DNA of 53,425 nt from Willaertia magna (lineage: Eukaryota; Heterolobosea; Eutetramitea; Acrasida; Naegleriidae), in contig CADWAF010002219.1 of assembly GCA_902984215.1 (NCBI GenBank), positions 1 to 53,425 of the forward strand, read 5' to 3'. A program made the position numbers and the translations under genes. Shown here piece after piece: positions 18,498-26,940 of this stretch. Under the pieces are notes generated by a model. The model ran no database searches. It saw only the letters and a program-made list of their open reading frames with translations, and was not told where the DNA came from. The stretch's first letter is position 1; each line of letters begins with the position of its first letter.

Positions 18498-19103
18498 ATG
18501 TCTTTTTTAATTTTTTTTTTTTATTTTTTAGTTATTATTTCTGCTATTTTTATGGTTATTGTTTCTAATCCTATAAATGCAGCATTATTTTTAATTTCTG
18601 TTTTTTTTAATACTTCTATGGTTTTTATTTTATTAAATATTGATTTTTTAGGTTTATTATTTTTAATGATTTATGTTGGAGCAATTGCTGTGTTATTTTT
18701 ATTTATAGTAATGATGTTAAATATTAAACGAGTCGAAAAAGATAATAGTTTTTATTTGACAATAGGTCTTTTTATTTTAGTTTTTTATTTTTTACAATTT
18801 TTTTTTTTTATTTTCGATGAAACTCTAATTTATATACCTAAGTTATTTACTTTAAATACTAATTCATATGAATTTTCTAATTTTCATTTTTTAGATGAAT
18901 CATTACGCTATGTTATGGTAAAAAAAATAGGTTTTCTTTTATATTATGAATATTTTTTTTATTTAATATTTGCAGCTTTGATTTTATTTGTTGCTATGGT
19001 TGCAACAATATATTTAACAAATGAAAAACAAGGATACTCTATGAAAGATCAGTACCATCAATTATCTAGAAATCATTATATTGTTAATGCAGTAGTTTAT
19101 TAA
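18498..19103 (+). CDS. nad6: NADH dehydrogenase subunit 6
   Basis: A 201-residue membrane-arm subunit of complex I. Conserved features are N-P-I-N-A-A-L-F-L-I (about residues 20-29), the glycine-rich third helix LIMIYVGAIAVLFLFIVMML and the YLIFAALILFVAMVATI helix near the C-terminus. Five helices are expected. It ends two bases before rps2 starts (TAAA ATG), so the two are probably cotranscribed. Confidence 0.96.
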   Translation: MSFLIFFFYFLVIISAIFMVIVSNPINAALFLISVFFNTSMVFILLNIDFLGLLFLMIYVGAIAVLFLFIVMMLNIKRVEKDNSFYLTIGLFILVFYFLQFFFFIFDETLIYIPKLFTLNTNSYEFSNFHFLDESLRYVMVKKIGFLLYYEYFFYLIFAALILFVAMVATIYLTNEKQGYSMKDQYHQLSRNHYIVNAVVY

Positions 19104-19104
19104 A

Positions 19105-19944
19105 ATGAATTTAGCATTTTTATATAGCCTTGGGGTTCATATAGGGAACACTAAATTCATTTTAAAGGACTACTATAAACCTTTTTTATTAGGATATAGA
19201 AATAATTATTGTATTTTAGATGTACGAAGAGTTTTTTTTTTACTTAAAAAATTAAATACTTTTTTTTTTTTTTTAGGAAAAGAAAAATGTAAATTTTTAT
19301 TTTATTTACATTCATCTCATTATTTATCTATGTATTTTAATTTATTTTTTTTCAAATCATTGAATGAAACACGTAATTTTTATTTTGATGAACGATGGAG
19401 TTATGGTCAATTATCAAATATTTATACTACTTGTTATTTGTTATTTACTGATATTTTTAGTTTTAAAGAAAATTATAAAAATAGAAAAGTATTACGTTTA
19501 TCTGCTAGAACTTCTTTTTATAATTTTTTTTATAGTTTATTATTTTTTACTTTTAATAAAAAAATTCCGGGTATGGATTGGGAATTTCATATGAAACGTA
19601 TTTCTAAATATTGGCGTTTTTTTTTATTTTTCAAATTTTATAGATATTTAAATAGATTACCTGATGTTTTTTTATTTTTTTCATTAAATAGTTTTCCTAT
19701 TCCTATAGTAGAAGCTCGTAATTTACAAATACCGGTAATTTCTAATTTAGACACAGATTTTAATTATTTTGAATTAACTACTTATTCATTAATTAGTAAT
19801 TCTCAATCTTTGTTCATTCATTTTTTTTATTTTATTTCTATTCTACAATATTATAAAAAAGGTATTAATACTAATTATAAATATTTTAAAGAAACTGATG
19901 AATTTAATAAATCTATTTTTTATTATTTTAACAGATTAATATAA
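19105..19944 (+). CDS. rps2: Ribosomal protein uS2
   Basis: A 279-residue S2. Diagnostic stretches are G-V-H-I-G-N-T-K (residues 10-17; usually GVHIGHK/T), YCILDVRR, the DERWSYGQLSNI segment common in mitochondrial S2, and the C-terminal P-D-V-F-L-F-F...EARNLQIPVISNLDTDFN (about 190-220), equivalent to the DP..YPIPGNDD region. S2 binds late to the small subunit. Base usage is like its neighbours. Confidence 0.95.
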   Translation: MNLAFLYSLGVHIGNTKFILKDYYKPFLLGYRNNYCILDVRRVFFLLKKLNTFFFFLGKEKCKFLFYLHSSHYLSMYFNLFFFKSLNETRNFYFDERWSYGQLSNIYTTCYLLFTDIFSFKENYKNRKVLRLSARTSFYNFFYSLLFFTFNKKIPGMDWEFHMKRISKYWRFFLFFKFYRYLNRLPDVFLFFSLNSFPIPIVEARNLQIPVISNLDTDFNYFELTTYSLISNSQSLFIHFFYFISILQYYKKGINTNYKYFKETDEFNKSIFYYFNRLI

Positions 19945-19999
19945 ATTGAATATTTATATTTTAAATAAATAGTTAAATAATATTTTTTTTTTATTTTTT

Positions 20000-20332
20000 A
20001 TGCCACAATTAGATTATTTAATATTACAAAGTCAATTAAATTTTTTAATATTATTTTTTATTGGTTATTTTTTTTTTTTAAAATTCATTTTACCTGTAAT
20101 CAGTTTTAGTTTAAAATTAAAACATAAATTAGTTTTAAGTAATTTAAATTGGTTTCATTCTAATTTTAATTATTTAATTTTTTATAAAAAAAATTTTTTA
20201 TTTACTTTATTAAAATTAGTTAATTTATTTAAAGTTCTTAATTTATTAAGAAATAAAAATTTTATTTTTTTTAATTTATATTCTTTTGATTATTTATTAA
20301 CACAATCTTTTTTTTCCAAGAAAAAAAAATAA
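20000..20332 (+). CDS. atp8: ATP synthase F0 subunit 8
   Basis: A 110-residue protein opening with MPQLDYLILQSQLNFL, the signature of Atp8 (Ymf19). One hydrophobic helix (about residues 16-38) is followed by a basic hydrophilic tail. It is part of the peripheral stalk and membrane sector of complex V. It sits just upstream of rps10 (5 bases). Confidence 0.92.
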   Translation: MPQLDYLILQSQLNFLILFFIGYFFFLKFILPVISFSLKLKHKLVLSNLNWFHSNFNYLIFYKKNFLFTLLKLVNLFKVLNLLRNKNFIFFNLYSFDYLLTQSFFSKKKK

Positions 20333-20337
20333 AAAAA

Positions 20338-21015
20338 ATGATTTTCAATAAAAAGAAAATTAATTTTATTCTTTTTTTTTTTAATTGTTATATCTTTAAA
20401 AAAAAAAAATTAGGTTTTAAAAAATTACAATGGAATTTATATTCTTATTTTCATTTAAATAGAGTTAAATATTTTTTATTTTTTATTCGTAAATTTGTGT
20501 TATATAAAAAATATTTTTTTTGTTTTTTTATTAGAAAACAAATAAATTTATTTTTTTCTTTTATTAAGTCTATTTATTCAAATTTATTAATAAATAAACA
20601 TTTTATTTTTAATGAAAATAATAATGCTTTTTTTATTAAAAAAAGTAATAATATAAAATCTAATTTTTTATTTATTAAATCTAATAATAATATAAATTTA
20701 AATAATTTATCTTATTTAAATTTATATTATTATAATTTATTTTTAAAGTTATGGTATTTTAGTTTGGTATCTAGTGATATTAATTATTCTATGATTCCAA
20801 TTACTCGTAAGCGTTATACGATTTTAAGATCGCCGCATGTTGATAAAAAATCAAGAGAACAATTTGAATTAAAATCATTTAAATTAATTATTAATAATTT
20901 AAATATTTTTAACTTTATATATAATCCTTTTTTATTTAAATATTTTAAATATTTTTTAATAAATTTCAAGTTAGAAGAAAAATTAAAATTATATAATTAT
21001 CAATTGAATTCTTAA
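20338..21015 (+). CDS. rps10: Ribosomal protein uS10 with long N-terminal extension
   Basis: The conserved block [21 protein letters not shown], at about residues 156-176 of 225, is the S10 hallmark (bacterial F-T-I-L-x-S-P-H-V-x-K-x-S-R-E-Q-F-E). About 120 residues of Lys/Phe/Asn-rich sequence precede the expected S10 domain. S10 belongs to the small-subunit head and begins the bacterial S10 operon; here it also heads the ribosomal protein cluster. Confidence 0.93.
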   Translation: MIFNKKKINFILFFFNCYIFKKKKLGFKKLQWNLYSYFHLNRVKYFLFFIRKFVLYKKYFFCFFIRKQINLFFSFIKSIYSNLLINKHFIFNENNNAFFIKKSNNIKSNFLFIKSNNNINLNNLSYLNLYYYNLFLKLWYFSLVSSDINYSMIPITRKRYTILRSPHVDKKSREQFELKSFKLIINNLNIFNFIYNPFLFKYFKYFLINFKLEEKLKLYNYQLNS

Positions 21016-21026
21016 AATATAAAAGT

Positions 21027-21473
21027 ATGAAAATACAAGCATTAATAAAATTACGAATTAATGCAGGTCAAGCTTCTTCAAAAGAACCAGTAGGTCCAAC
21101 CTTAGGACAATTTGGTATTCCTATAATGGATTTTTGTAATAAATTTAATAGTGCTACTCAAAAATATATAGGAGAAACATTATTAAATGTAGTAATTTTT
21201 TTTTTTGGTAATCAAAAATATGAATTTATTATTAAATTACCTAGTTTTATATATTTTGCAAAACGTAGTTTAGAAGAAGAAATTATTATTAATAAACCTG
21301 GTTATTTAACTTTGCCTTTAACTACATTATTATATTTAACTCCTTTTATGTTATATGAAATTTTAAATTATTATAATATGCATAGTAATTTAAATAACAT
21401 TATAAGTAAAATAGATATTAAAAAATTATTGAATTCAATTAAATCATCTGGTTTATTAGTTTTTAGTTATTAA
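21027..21473 (+). CDS. rpl11: Ribosomal protein uL11
   Basis: A 148-residue L11. The N-terminal domain is clear: [25 protein letters not shown], then [12 protein letters not shown], matching the conserved A-x-P-x-P-P-V-G-P-A-L-G-Q...I-M-x-F-C-K-x-F-N. The C-terminal rRNA-binding domain is diverged. L11 is part of the GTPase-associated centre. Its place between rps10 and rpl2 is unusual, since bacteria have L3, L4 and L23 there. Confidence 0.96.
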   Translation: MKIQALIKLRINAGQASSKEPVGPTLGQFGIPIMDFCNKFNSATQKYIGETLLNVVIFFFGNQKYEFIIKLPSFIYFAKRSLEEEIIINKPGYLTLPLTTLLYLTPFMLYEILNYYNMHSNLNNIISKIDIKKLLNSIKSSGLLVFSY

Positions 21474-21496
21474 TATTTTTCATTTTTTTTTTTTTT

Positions 21497-22315
21497 ATGT
21501 TATATTATAAACCTGTAACGCCGTCACAACGACATTTATGTTTAGTTAATAAACGAATATTAGAAAGAAAATTATTTATAAGTTCTTTGTTCCATACTAA
21601 AATAAAATCAATAGGAAGAGATAATACTGGAAAAATAACAGTTTATCATAAAGAATTTGGACATAAAAAGTTATTTAGATTTATTGATTTTTTATATAAT
21701 AAAAATATACCATATATAATAGAAAGTATTGAATATGATCCAAATAGATCAAGTTTTATTAATTTAATTTCTTATAAAAATGGTATTTACAGTTATATTT
21801 TAGCAACAGAAAATAATAAATGTGGTAATTTTTATATTTGTACTACTAAAATGATTGATTTTTTAAAAAATGGAAATAGAACTTTATTATTAAATATACC
21901 TATAGGGTCAATAATACATAATATTTCTACTTCTTTTTTGAATAAATCTCAATATTTACGTTCTGCTGGAGTGTATGGTACATTATTAAAAAAGGAAAAT
22001 AATCTTGCATATATTAAATTACCCTCTAGTACAAAAATTTATTCTAAAATAAATATACATTATTTATATAGTTCATTATTTGGATTAGCTACTTTAGGAA
22101 GAACTTCAAATATATACTATAGAAATATAAAAATAGGAAAAGCTGGACGTTCTCGATGGTTAGGTATTAGGCCTACAGTAAGAGGAGTAGCCATGAATCC
22201 AATTGATCATCCTCATGGTGGAGGTGAAGGTAAGAAATCAAAAAAAGCATCCCCTACAAATAAATGGGGTACAGTAATAAAATTTAGTAGAAAATATAAA
22301 CGTAAAAAAAATTAA
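21497..22315 (+). CDS. rpl2: Ribosomal protein uL2
   Basis: A 272-residue L2, a core peptidyl-transferase-centre protein. Key stretches are YKPVTPSQRH at the N-terminus, G-R-D-N-T-G-K-I-T, the I-x-Y-D-P-N-R-S region, and the C-terminal VRGVAMNPIDHPHGGGEG loop that is nearly invariant and contains the conserved His. Full length. The stop overlaps the rps19 start (TAATG). Confidence 0.98.
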   Translation: MLYYKPVTPSQRHLCLVNKRILERKLFISSLFHTKIKSIGRDNTGKITVYHKEFGHKKLFRFIDFLYNKNIPYIIESIEYDPNRSSFINLISYKNGIYSYILATENNKCGNFYICTTKMIDFLKNGNRTLLLNIPIGSIIHNISTSFLNKSQYLRSAGVYGTLLKKENNLAYIKLPSSTKIYSKINIHYLYSSLFGLATLGRTSNIYYRNIKIGKAGRSRWLGIRPTVRGVAMNPIDHPHGGGEGKKSKKASPTNKWGTVIKFSRKYKRKKN

Positions 22316-22578
22316 TGACTAGATCTAAATGGAAAGGTGTTTTTTTTACTTATGAAACATTTAAATACAAGAATAATGAATTTCATAGCATGAATAGAAA
22401 TTTAAATGTATTGCCTATTCATATTAATAAAATATTAAATATTTATAATGGTAAATCTTTTATTCCTATCAAAGTTAATAAAGATGAAATGTTAAATCAT
22501 AAGATAGGTGAATTTTCTTTTACTAAAAAAAAATGTGTGAATTTAAAAAAAGAAAAAAAAAATTTAAAAAAAAAATAA
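22315..22578 (+). CDS. rps19: Ribosomal protein uS19
   Basis: An 87-residue S19 overlapping rpl2 by one base. M-T-R-S-x-W-K-G is the standard mitochondrial N-terminus, and G-K-S-F-I-P-I-K-V-x-x-x-M-L-x-H-K-I-G-E-F (about residues 45-66) matches N-G-x-x-x-x-x-V-x-I-x-x-x-M-V-G-H-K-L-G-E-F. The Lys-rich tail is normal. S19 lies in the small-subunit head. Confidence 0.95.
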   Translation: MTRSKWKGVFFTYETFKYKNNEFHSMNRNLNVLPIHINKILNIYNGKSFIPIKVNKDEMLNHKIGEFSFTKKKCVNLKKEKKNLKKK

Positions 22579-22581
22579 TAA

Positions 22582-24330
22582 ATGAGTCGTCTTACTAATT
22601 TAAGTAATTTAAGGATACCACATTTTAATAGTTGGAAAAATAATTGGTTTGAACATTCAAAATATTATTCTTTGTTATTTTTCCGTGATTTTCAACTTTT
22701 TCAATATTTAAAAGGACTTTTTTATAAATTAAAAATGATTAGTGATGATTTTTATTTAGATCATTTAACTAATAATTTTTTATATTTAAAATTAAATATC
22801 TTTTTATATAAATTCCAAATTAGACAATATTTTTTAACTTTTTTTAATGAACAATATTTATTATATAGTTTTTTTTTACAATATAAAAAAATTATTTTTT
22901 TTAAGAATCAATTAGATGTTTCTTTTTTTTATTATCTAAATCCATTATTAATTAATTCTTCATCTTTTTTATTTGATTTTTTAAAATTATTTTATTTTTT
23001 TAACATTTCTAAATATAATGATTTTTTTGATAGCTTTTTTTTAATGGAATCTAATTATTATATTTTAAGATATCAAAATAAAAAACCTAGAAGGTCTATA
23101 AAAAGTAAGGGACAATATTCTATAGTTGATTTTATAAATAGTAACCATTCATCTTTACATTTTTTATATAAAATACGTTATTTTTTTAGTTTATCGTATA
23201 GACATAAACGATTAAGAAATAGGTATAGTGATCATTTTTTTAAATTCAAATTACGTAAAAAATTAAATATTATTAGTTCTAATTTAATACATAATAAATC
23301 TAATTTATTTATTAACACTTCAAAAATTTATTTTTTTATTTTTTTTTTGCGTAATTTATTTTATTCTTTATTTTTATTTAATCGTTTTGATTTTTCATTT
23401 ATTTCATTTTTTTATCTATCCAGTATAAAGAAAATTAATTTATTAAAAACATTAATTATATTTTTTATTTCTTTTAAACATAAATCTTTAAATCTTCTTT
23501 TTTATATAAAAGAAAATTATAAACGTGAATTAGCAAGGGATGTTTTTGATGAACGTACTTATTATGATTTTTTTTATTATTTTTTCTTTTATTTTTTTAT
23601 ATTAAATGTAGAACGTACTTTGTTTTTATTTACTGGAAATTATTTTTTATTTGTTCCACAATTTTATTTTTTTCGTAAGTTTCCTGCTTTTCTTTCAGCT
23701 AAACTAATAAATGACTATATTTTATTTGAATTAGAAAAAGGAAGAAAATTTTTTAACATTTTTAAAATGATACAGAATTTTCAATTAAGAGAAAAAATAA
23801 AATTAAGAGATGAATTAATTATTTCTTTCAATGAATTTTTATTAAATAACTATTTTTATAAGTATAATAAAAATTTAATTAAACCAACATTTTTATTAAC
23901 TCCAAAGTTAAAAAAAAATAAATTAAAATTAAAAAAAAACATATTAATAAAAGCTAAAAAATTAAAGAAATTAAATGATTTACTAAGTAAAAATAAAACA
24001 TTATATTTTTTTAATTTTATTAAAATTAAAAAAATAGTTGAAGATTTTTTTTTATCTGATGTTTTAGCAAAAAAATATCCATTGGTTGGGTTACGTATAG
24101 AATGTAATGGTCCCCCTAAAAGAGGTAAACAAGCTAAGTTAATTGCATATCATCAAATTATAAAGGATTATAAATTATTTGGTAAAATGCCGAATAAAAG
24201 CATTTTAGCTGACATTGATTACTATCAATCATTTGCACGAACAAAACAGGGTACTATTGGTATTAAAGTGTGGGTTTTTTTTTATAGTAAGACTTATAAT
24301 AGTAATTATAAATTAATTAGTATTGTTTAA
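22582..24330 (+). CDS. rps3: Ribosomal protein uS3, expanded
   Basis: A 582-residue S3, more than twice the bacterial length. The N-terminus (about 1-60) has the mitochondrial R-I-P-x-F-N-S-W-x-N-x-W-F pattern. The C-terminal domain is clear at about 495-575: PLVGLRIECNGPPKRGKQAK, then DIDYYQSFARTKQGTIGIKVWV, matching G-x-R-I-x-x-x-G-R-x-x-G...A...T-x-x-G-x-I-G-V-K-V-W. The middle is a Phe/Lys/Tyr-rich expansion typical of mitochondrial S3. It lies in the S10-operon order between rps19 and rpl16. Confidence 0.95.
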   Translation: MSRLTNLSNLRIPHFNSWKNNWFEHSKYYSLLFFRDFQLFQYLKGLFYKLKMISDDFYLDHLTNNFLYLKLNIFLYKFQIRQYFLTFFNEQYLLYSFFLQYKKIIFFKNQLDVSFFYYLNPLLINSSSFLFDFLKLFYFFNISKYNDFFDSFFLMESNYYILRYQNKKPRRSIKSKGQYSIVDFINSNHSSLHFLYKIRYFFSLSYRHKRLRNRYSDHFFKFKLRKKLNIISSNLIHNKSNLFINTSKIYFFIFFLRNLFYSLFLFNRFDFSFISFFYLSSIKKINLLKTLIIFFISFKHKSLNLLFYIKENYKRELARDVFDERTYYDFFYYFFFYFFILNVERTLFLFTGNYFLFVPQFYFFRKFPAFLSAKLINDYILFELEKGRKFFNIFKMIQNFQLREKIKLRDELIISFNEFLLNNYFYKYNKNLIKPTFLLTPKLKKNKLKLKKNILIKAKKLKKLNDLLSKNKTLYFFNFIKIKKIVEDFFLSDVLAKKYPLVGLRIECNGPPKRGKQAKLIAYHQIIKDYKLFGKMPNKSILADIDYYQSFARTKQGTIGIKVWVFFYSKTYNSNYKLISIV

Positions 24331-24337
24331 TTAATAC

Positions 24338-24763
24338 ATGAATAAGAAATTAAATCGTAGATTACATAAAAAATGTATTTATAAACATAAGATAAATAGT
24401 ACTAATAGCATTTTATTTAATGGTGAAATTGGTATTTTTTCATTAAGTAATGGAGTTCTAACCAAAGAACAGATTGAATGTTGTAGGGTTATTATTAGAA
24501 GGGAATGTAAAAAAAAAGGTGGTTTATTAATTAGATGTAACTTTTTAACTCCAATTACTAGTAAACCTACAGGTGTTCGAATGGGTAAAGGAAAAGGTGC
24601 AATTAAAGAACATATAAATTTTATAAATATATATGATTGTTTATTTGAATTAAAAGATATTTCTTTACTTTTTGGTTTGAAATTATTAAAAAAAATTGCT
24701 TATAAATTAGGTATTGATGTTTGTATAATAGACAAAAGCCATAATATATATTACGCAAAATAA
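24338..24763 (+). CDS. rpl16: Ribosomal protein uL16
   Basis: A 141-residue L16. Landmarks are R-R-x-x-K-K-G-G-L-L-I-R-C-N-F (about residues 56-70), then KPTGVRMGKGKGAIKEHI (about 78-95), equivalent to the bacterial P-x-x-x-R-M-G-K-G-K-G. L16 helps place tRNA in the A site. It starts eight bases after rps3. Confidence 0.96.
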   Translation: MNKKLNRRLHKKCIYKHKINSTNSILFNGEIGIFSLSNGVLTKEQIECCRVIIRRECKKKGGLLIRCNFLTPITSKPTGVRMGKGKGAIKEHINFINIYDCLFELKDISLLFGLKLLKKIAYKLGIDVCIIDKSHNIYYAK

Positions 24764-24768
24764 AATTA

Positions 24769-25140
24769 ATGATAGGTATAAAAACACGTTTTTTTATTAC
24801 AGATAATTCAGGAGGTAAATTTGGTGAATGTATAAAAGTATTACGTAAAAAATATCAGCATGCATGTATTGGTGATTTTATTGTAATAGCTATAAAAAAA
24901 ATTAGAAAATATAAAAAAATGAAGGTAAAAATGCATGAAGTACGTTTTGGTATTATAGTACGTACTAAAAAAATGATTACAAGATTTAATGGTTTTCATT
25001 TGTCTTTTAGTGATAACGCAATGGTTTTATTAGATAAAAATTTAAATACATTAGCGAATAGAATTAATGGACCTTTATCTTATGAAATACGTGAGAAAAA
25101 ATTAATGAAACTTGTTTTAATTGCACCAAATGTTTTTTAA
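24769..25140 (+). CDS. rpl14: Ribosomal protein uL14
   Basis: A 123-residue L14 with D-N-S-G-G-K-x-G-E-C-I-K-V-L (about residues 12-25), I-G-D-F-I-V-I-A-I-K-K, V-R-F-G-I-I-V-R-T-K-K, F-S-D-N-A-M-V-L-L-D and the ending N-G-P-L-S-Y-E-I-R-E-K-K-L-M-K-L (usual G-P-V-x-R-E-L-R). Full length. It directly abuts rpl5 (next start at 25141). Confidence 0.97.
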   Translation: MIGIKTRFFITDNSGGKFGECIKVLRKKYQHACIGDFIVIAIKKIRKYKKMKVKMHEVRFGIIVRTKKMITRFNGFHLSFSDNAMVLLDKNLNTLANRINGPLSYEIREKKLMKLVLIAPNVF

Positions 25141-25719
25141 ATGAATAACCAATTAAATACTTTATTTTTTAATAAAAATTATATTACTCCATTTTTACAT
25201 GATAAAATATTTAATTCTTTTTTTAATTTATATTATTTGCGTTTAAAAATTTATTTTTTATCTAAAAATGATATGAATCATCGTTTTTTATTTTTATTGA
25301 AATTAATGTTATTAGAAAAATTAACAAATAATAGAGTTCGTTTTATTTATAATTTAAAATTATTAAAGAAAAAAGTATTAAAAGTAGGAGGTTTTTTGAG
25401 TGTATCTAAACAAAAAATATATTCTTTTTTATTATTATTTTTTTATTATTCTTTACCTAAGATAATTTATTCTTTAGATTTAACTCAAGAAAGTCATTAT
25501 TGTTTTTATGATACTAAATATCAAGTATATTCTACTACTTTTTTTACTTTTACCAAATTTTTATTTGTTAATTATTTTAGTTATAATTTAGATTATTATA
25601 AATATTATAATTTTTTTGAAACTATGATTTATAAATTAAAAATAAAAGTATGTACTCTTTTTAAACATTATTTAATGAATAGAGATTTATTTAGATTAGT
25701 AGGTTTAAATATAATATAA
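25141..25719 (+). CDS. rpl5: Ribosomal protein uL5
   Basis: A 192-residue protein in the exact spc-operon position of L5, between rpl14 and rps14. Visible family traits are an N-terminal N-x-x-x-x-P-x-L-x-K-I segment, L-E-K-L-T-N-x-R-V, and V-L-K-V-G-G-F-L-S-V-S-K-x-K-x-Y-x-F-L (about residues 79-98), like the mitochondrial L5 core. L5 contacts 5S rRNA in other ribosomes, though no 5S gene is seen here. The call rests on moderate similarity plus position. Confidence 0.85.
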   Translation: MNNQLNTLFFNKNYITPFLHDKIFNSFFNLYYLRLKIYFLSKNDMNHRFLFLLKLMLLEKLTNNRVRFIYNLKLLKKKVLKVGGFLSVSKQKIYSFLLLFFYYSLPKIIYSLDLTQESHYCFYDTKYQVYSTTFFTFTKFLFVNYFSYNLDYYKYYNFFETMIYKLKIKVCTLFKHYLMNRDLFRLVGLNII

Positions 25720-25720
25720 A

Positions 25721-26017
25721 ATGGTTTCAAGTTTATTAATTTTAAAAGATTATAATAAACGTATTTTATTTGATAAAAAGTATACAAAGTCATTAGTTAA
25801 TAAAACTATATTAAATAATTTCTTTTATAAGAAAAATGTATATTATTCTATTTTATTTTTTGCATTTTCTTATATACATTATACAAAAATAAAAAATTTT
25901 TGTGTTTTATCTTATAGAAGAAGAGGTATTTTTAATCATTTTAAATTAACTAGAATGATGTTTAAATATTATGCTTTAAATAAGCAATTAAATGGATTAA
26001 TGAAATCTTCTTGGTAA
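25721..26017 (+). CDS. rps14: Ribosomal protein uS14
   Basis: A 98-residue S14. The C-terminal half has the hallmark C-V-L-S-Y-R-R-R-G-I-F-N-H-F-K-L-T-R (about residues 66-83) and ends M-K-S-S-W, as mitochondrial S14 usually does (G-R-x-R-G...L-x-R...G-x-x-x-G-V-x-K-A-S-W). It starts one base after the rpl5 stop. Confidence 0.95.
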   Translation: MVSSLLILKDYNKRILFDKKYTKSLVNKTILNNFFYKKNVYYSILFFAFSYIHYTKIKNFCVLSYRRRGIFNHFKLTRMMFKYYALNKQLNGLMKSSW

Positions 26018-26023
26018 TAAAAT

Positions 26024-26446
26024 ATGATTAAATTAAAAATACCGAAATTTATATATAGTAGTTTTTTTTCAAGTTTTAAAAATGCTGTTTTAAAAAAAAA
26101 ATTACAATTTTCTTGTTATTGTAATAAATTAGTTTATAGTATTTGTACTTATTTGACATTAAAAAATTATTTTCATTATACTTTTGTACATTATTTAATT
26201 AAAAACCAAAAATATGGTAGTATTTTAACTATTGTAATTAATTATAATAAGGATTTGAGTAGTATTACGAAATTACAAAATTTATATAAAAAATCTAGAA
26301 ATATATCTTTTACATTTAAATCATTGCAAAAAATATGGATAAAACAAAAAAGATTAATTTTATTATCTACTTCTCGAGGAATATTAGATATTAAAGATGC
26401 ATTAATTTATAAAATTGGAGGATTAGCTTTAATGGAATTTTATTAA
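26024..26446 (+). CDS. rps8: Ribosomal protein uS8
   Basis: A 140-residue S8 ending L-L-S-T-S-R-G-I-L-D-x-K-D-A...I-G-G, matching the family S-T-S-x-G-I-x-x-D-x-x-A-x-x-x-x-x-G-G-x-x-L. The N-terminal part (S-x-F-x-N-A) is diverged. Its stop overlaps the rpl6 start (TAATG). Position in the spc order supports the call. Confidence 0.93.
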   Translation: MIKLKIPKFIYSSFFSSFKNAVLKKKLQFSCYCNKLVYSICTYLTLKNYFHYTFVHYLIKNQKYGSILTIVINYNKDLSSITKLQNLYKKSRNISFTFKSLQKIWIKQKRLILLSTSRGILDIKDALIYKIGGLALMEFY

Positions 26447-26937
26447 TGTTATTTAAACAATATTATTTTATTAATTCTCTTTTTATATATATTGAACTTA
26501 ATAATTATTTAATAGGAAATTATTTAGATTTTTTTAAATATAAATTAATTAATGAATTATTTATTTTTTTTAATGGTCAATTTTTTTCTTTTTTTTATTA
26601 TTTTTTTTTTTCAACTACTTTATTAAAATGGAAATTTAATGCATATCTTTTTTTTAATTTTTTATCTAATCATTTATTTAATAAAATTCGTCATTTGAAA
26701 TTAGAAGGTCGTGGATATAAATTATATTATTTTATTAATTACATTATTTTAAAATTAGGATATAGTCATTTGTGTTATTATTTATTACCATTAAATATTT
26801 ATTTTACGAGTAAAAAAAAAAAATTTAATTATAAAATGATTAGTCATTCTAATGATAAAGCAGGTAATCTTTTATTTAAAATACAATCTTTTAGAATTCC
26901 TAATAGATATAAACGTAAAGGTATTTATATAGTATAA
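26446..26937 (+). CDS. rpl6: Ribosomal protein uL6
   Basis: A 163-residue L6 recognised by L-K-L-E-G-R-G-Y-K-L (about residues 85-94; family L-x-G-V-G-Y-R), a basic S-x-x-K-A-G-N-L-L-F-K-I-x-S stretch and R-I-P-N-R-Y-K-R-K-G-I (about 149-159; family K-x-P-x-x-Y-K-G-K-G-I). It overlaps rps8 and is followed after three bases by the giant rps11 frame. Confidence 0.93.
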   Translation: MLFKQYYFINSLFIYIELNNYLIGNYLDFFKYKLINELFIFFNGQFFSFFYYFFFSTTLLKWKFNAYLFFNFLSNHLFNKIRHLKLEGRGYKLYYFINYIILKLGYSHLCYYLLPLNIYFTSKKKKFNYKMISHSNDKAGNLLFKIQSFRIPNRYKRKGIYIV

Positions 26938-26940
26938 ATA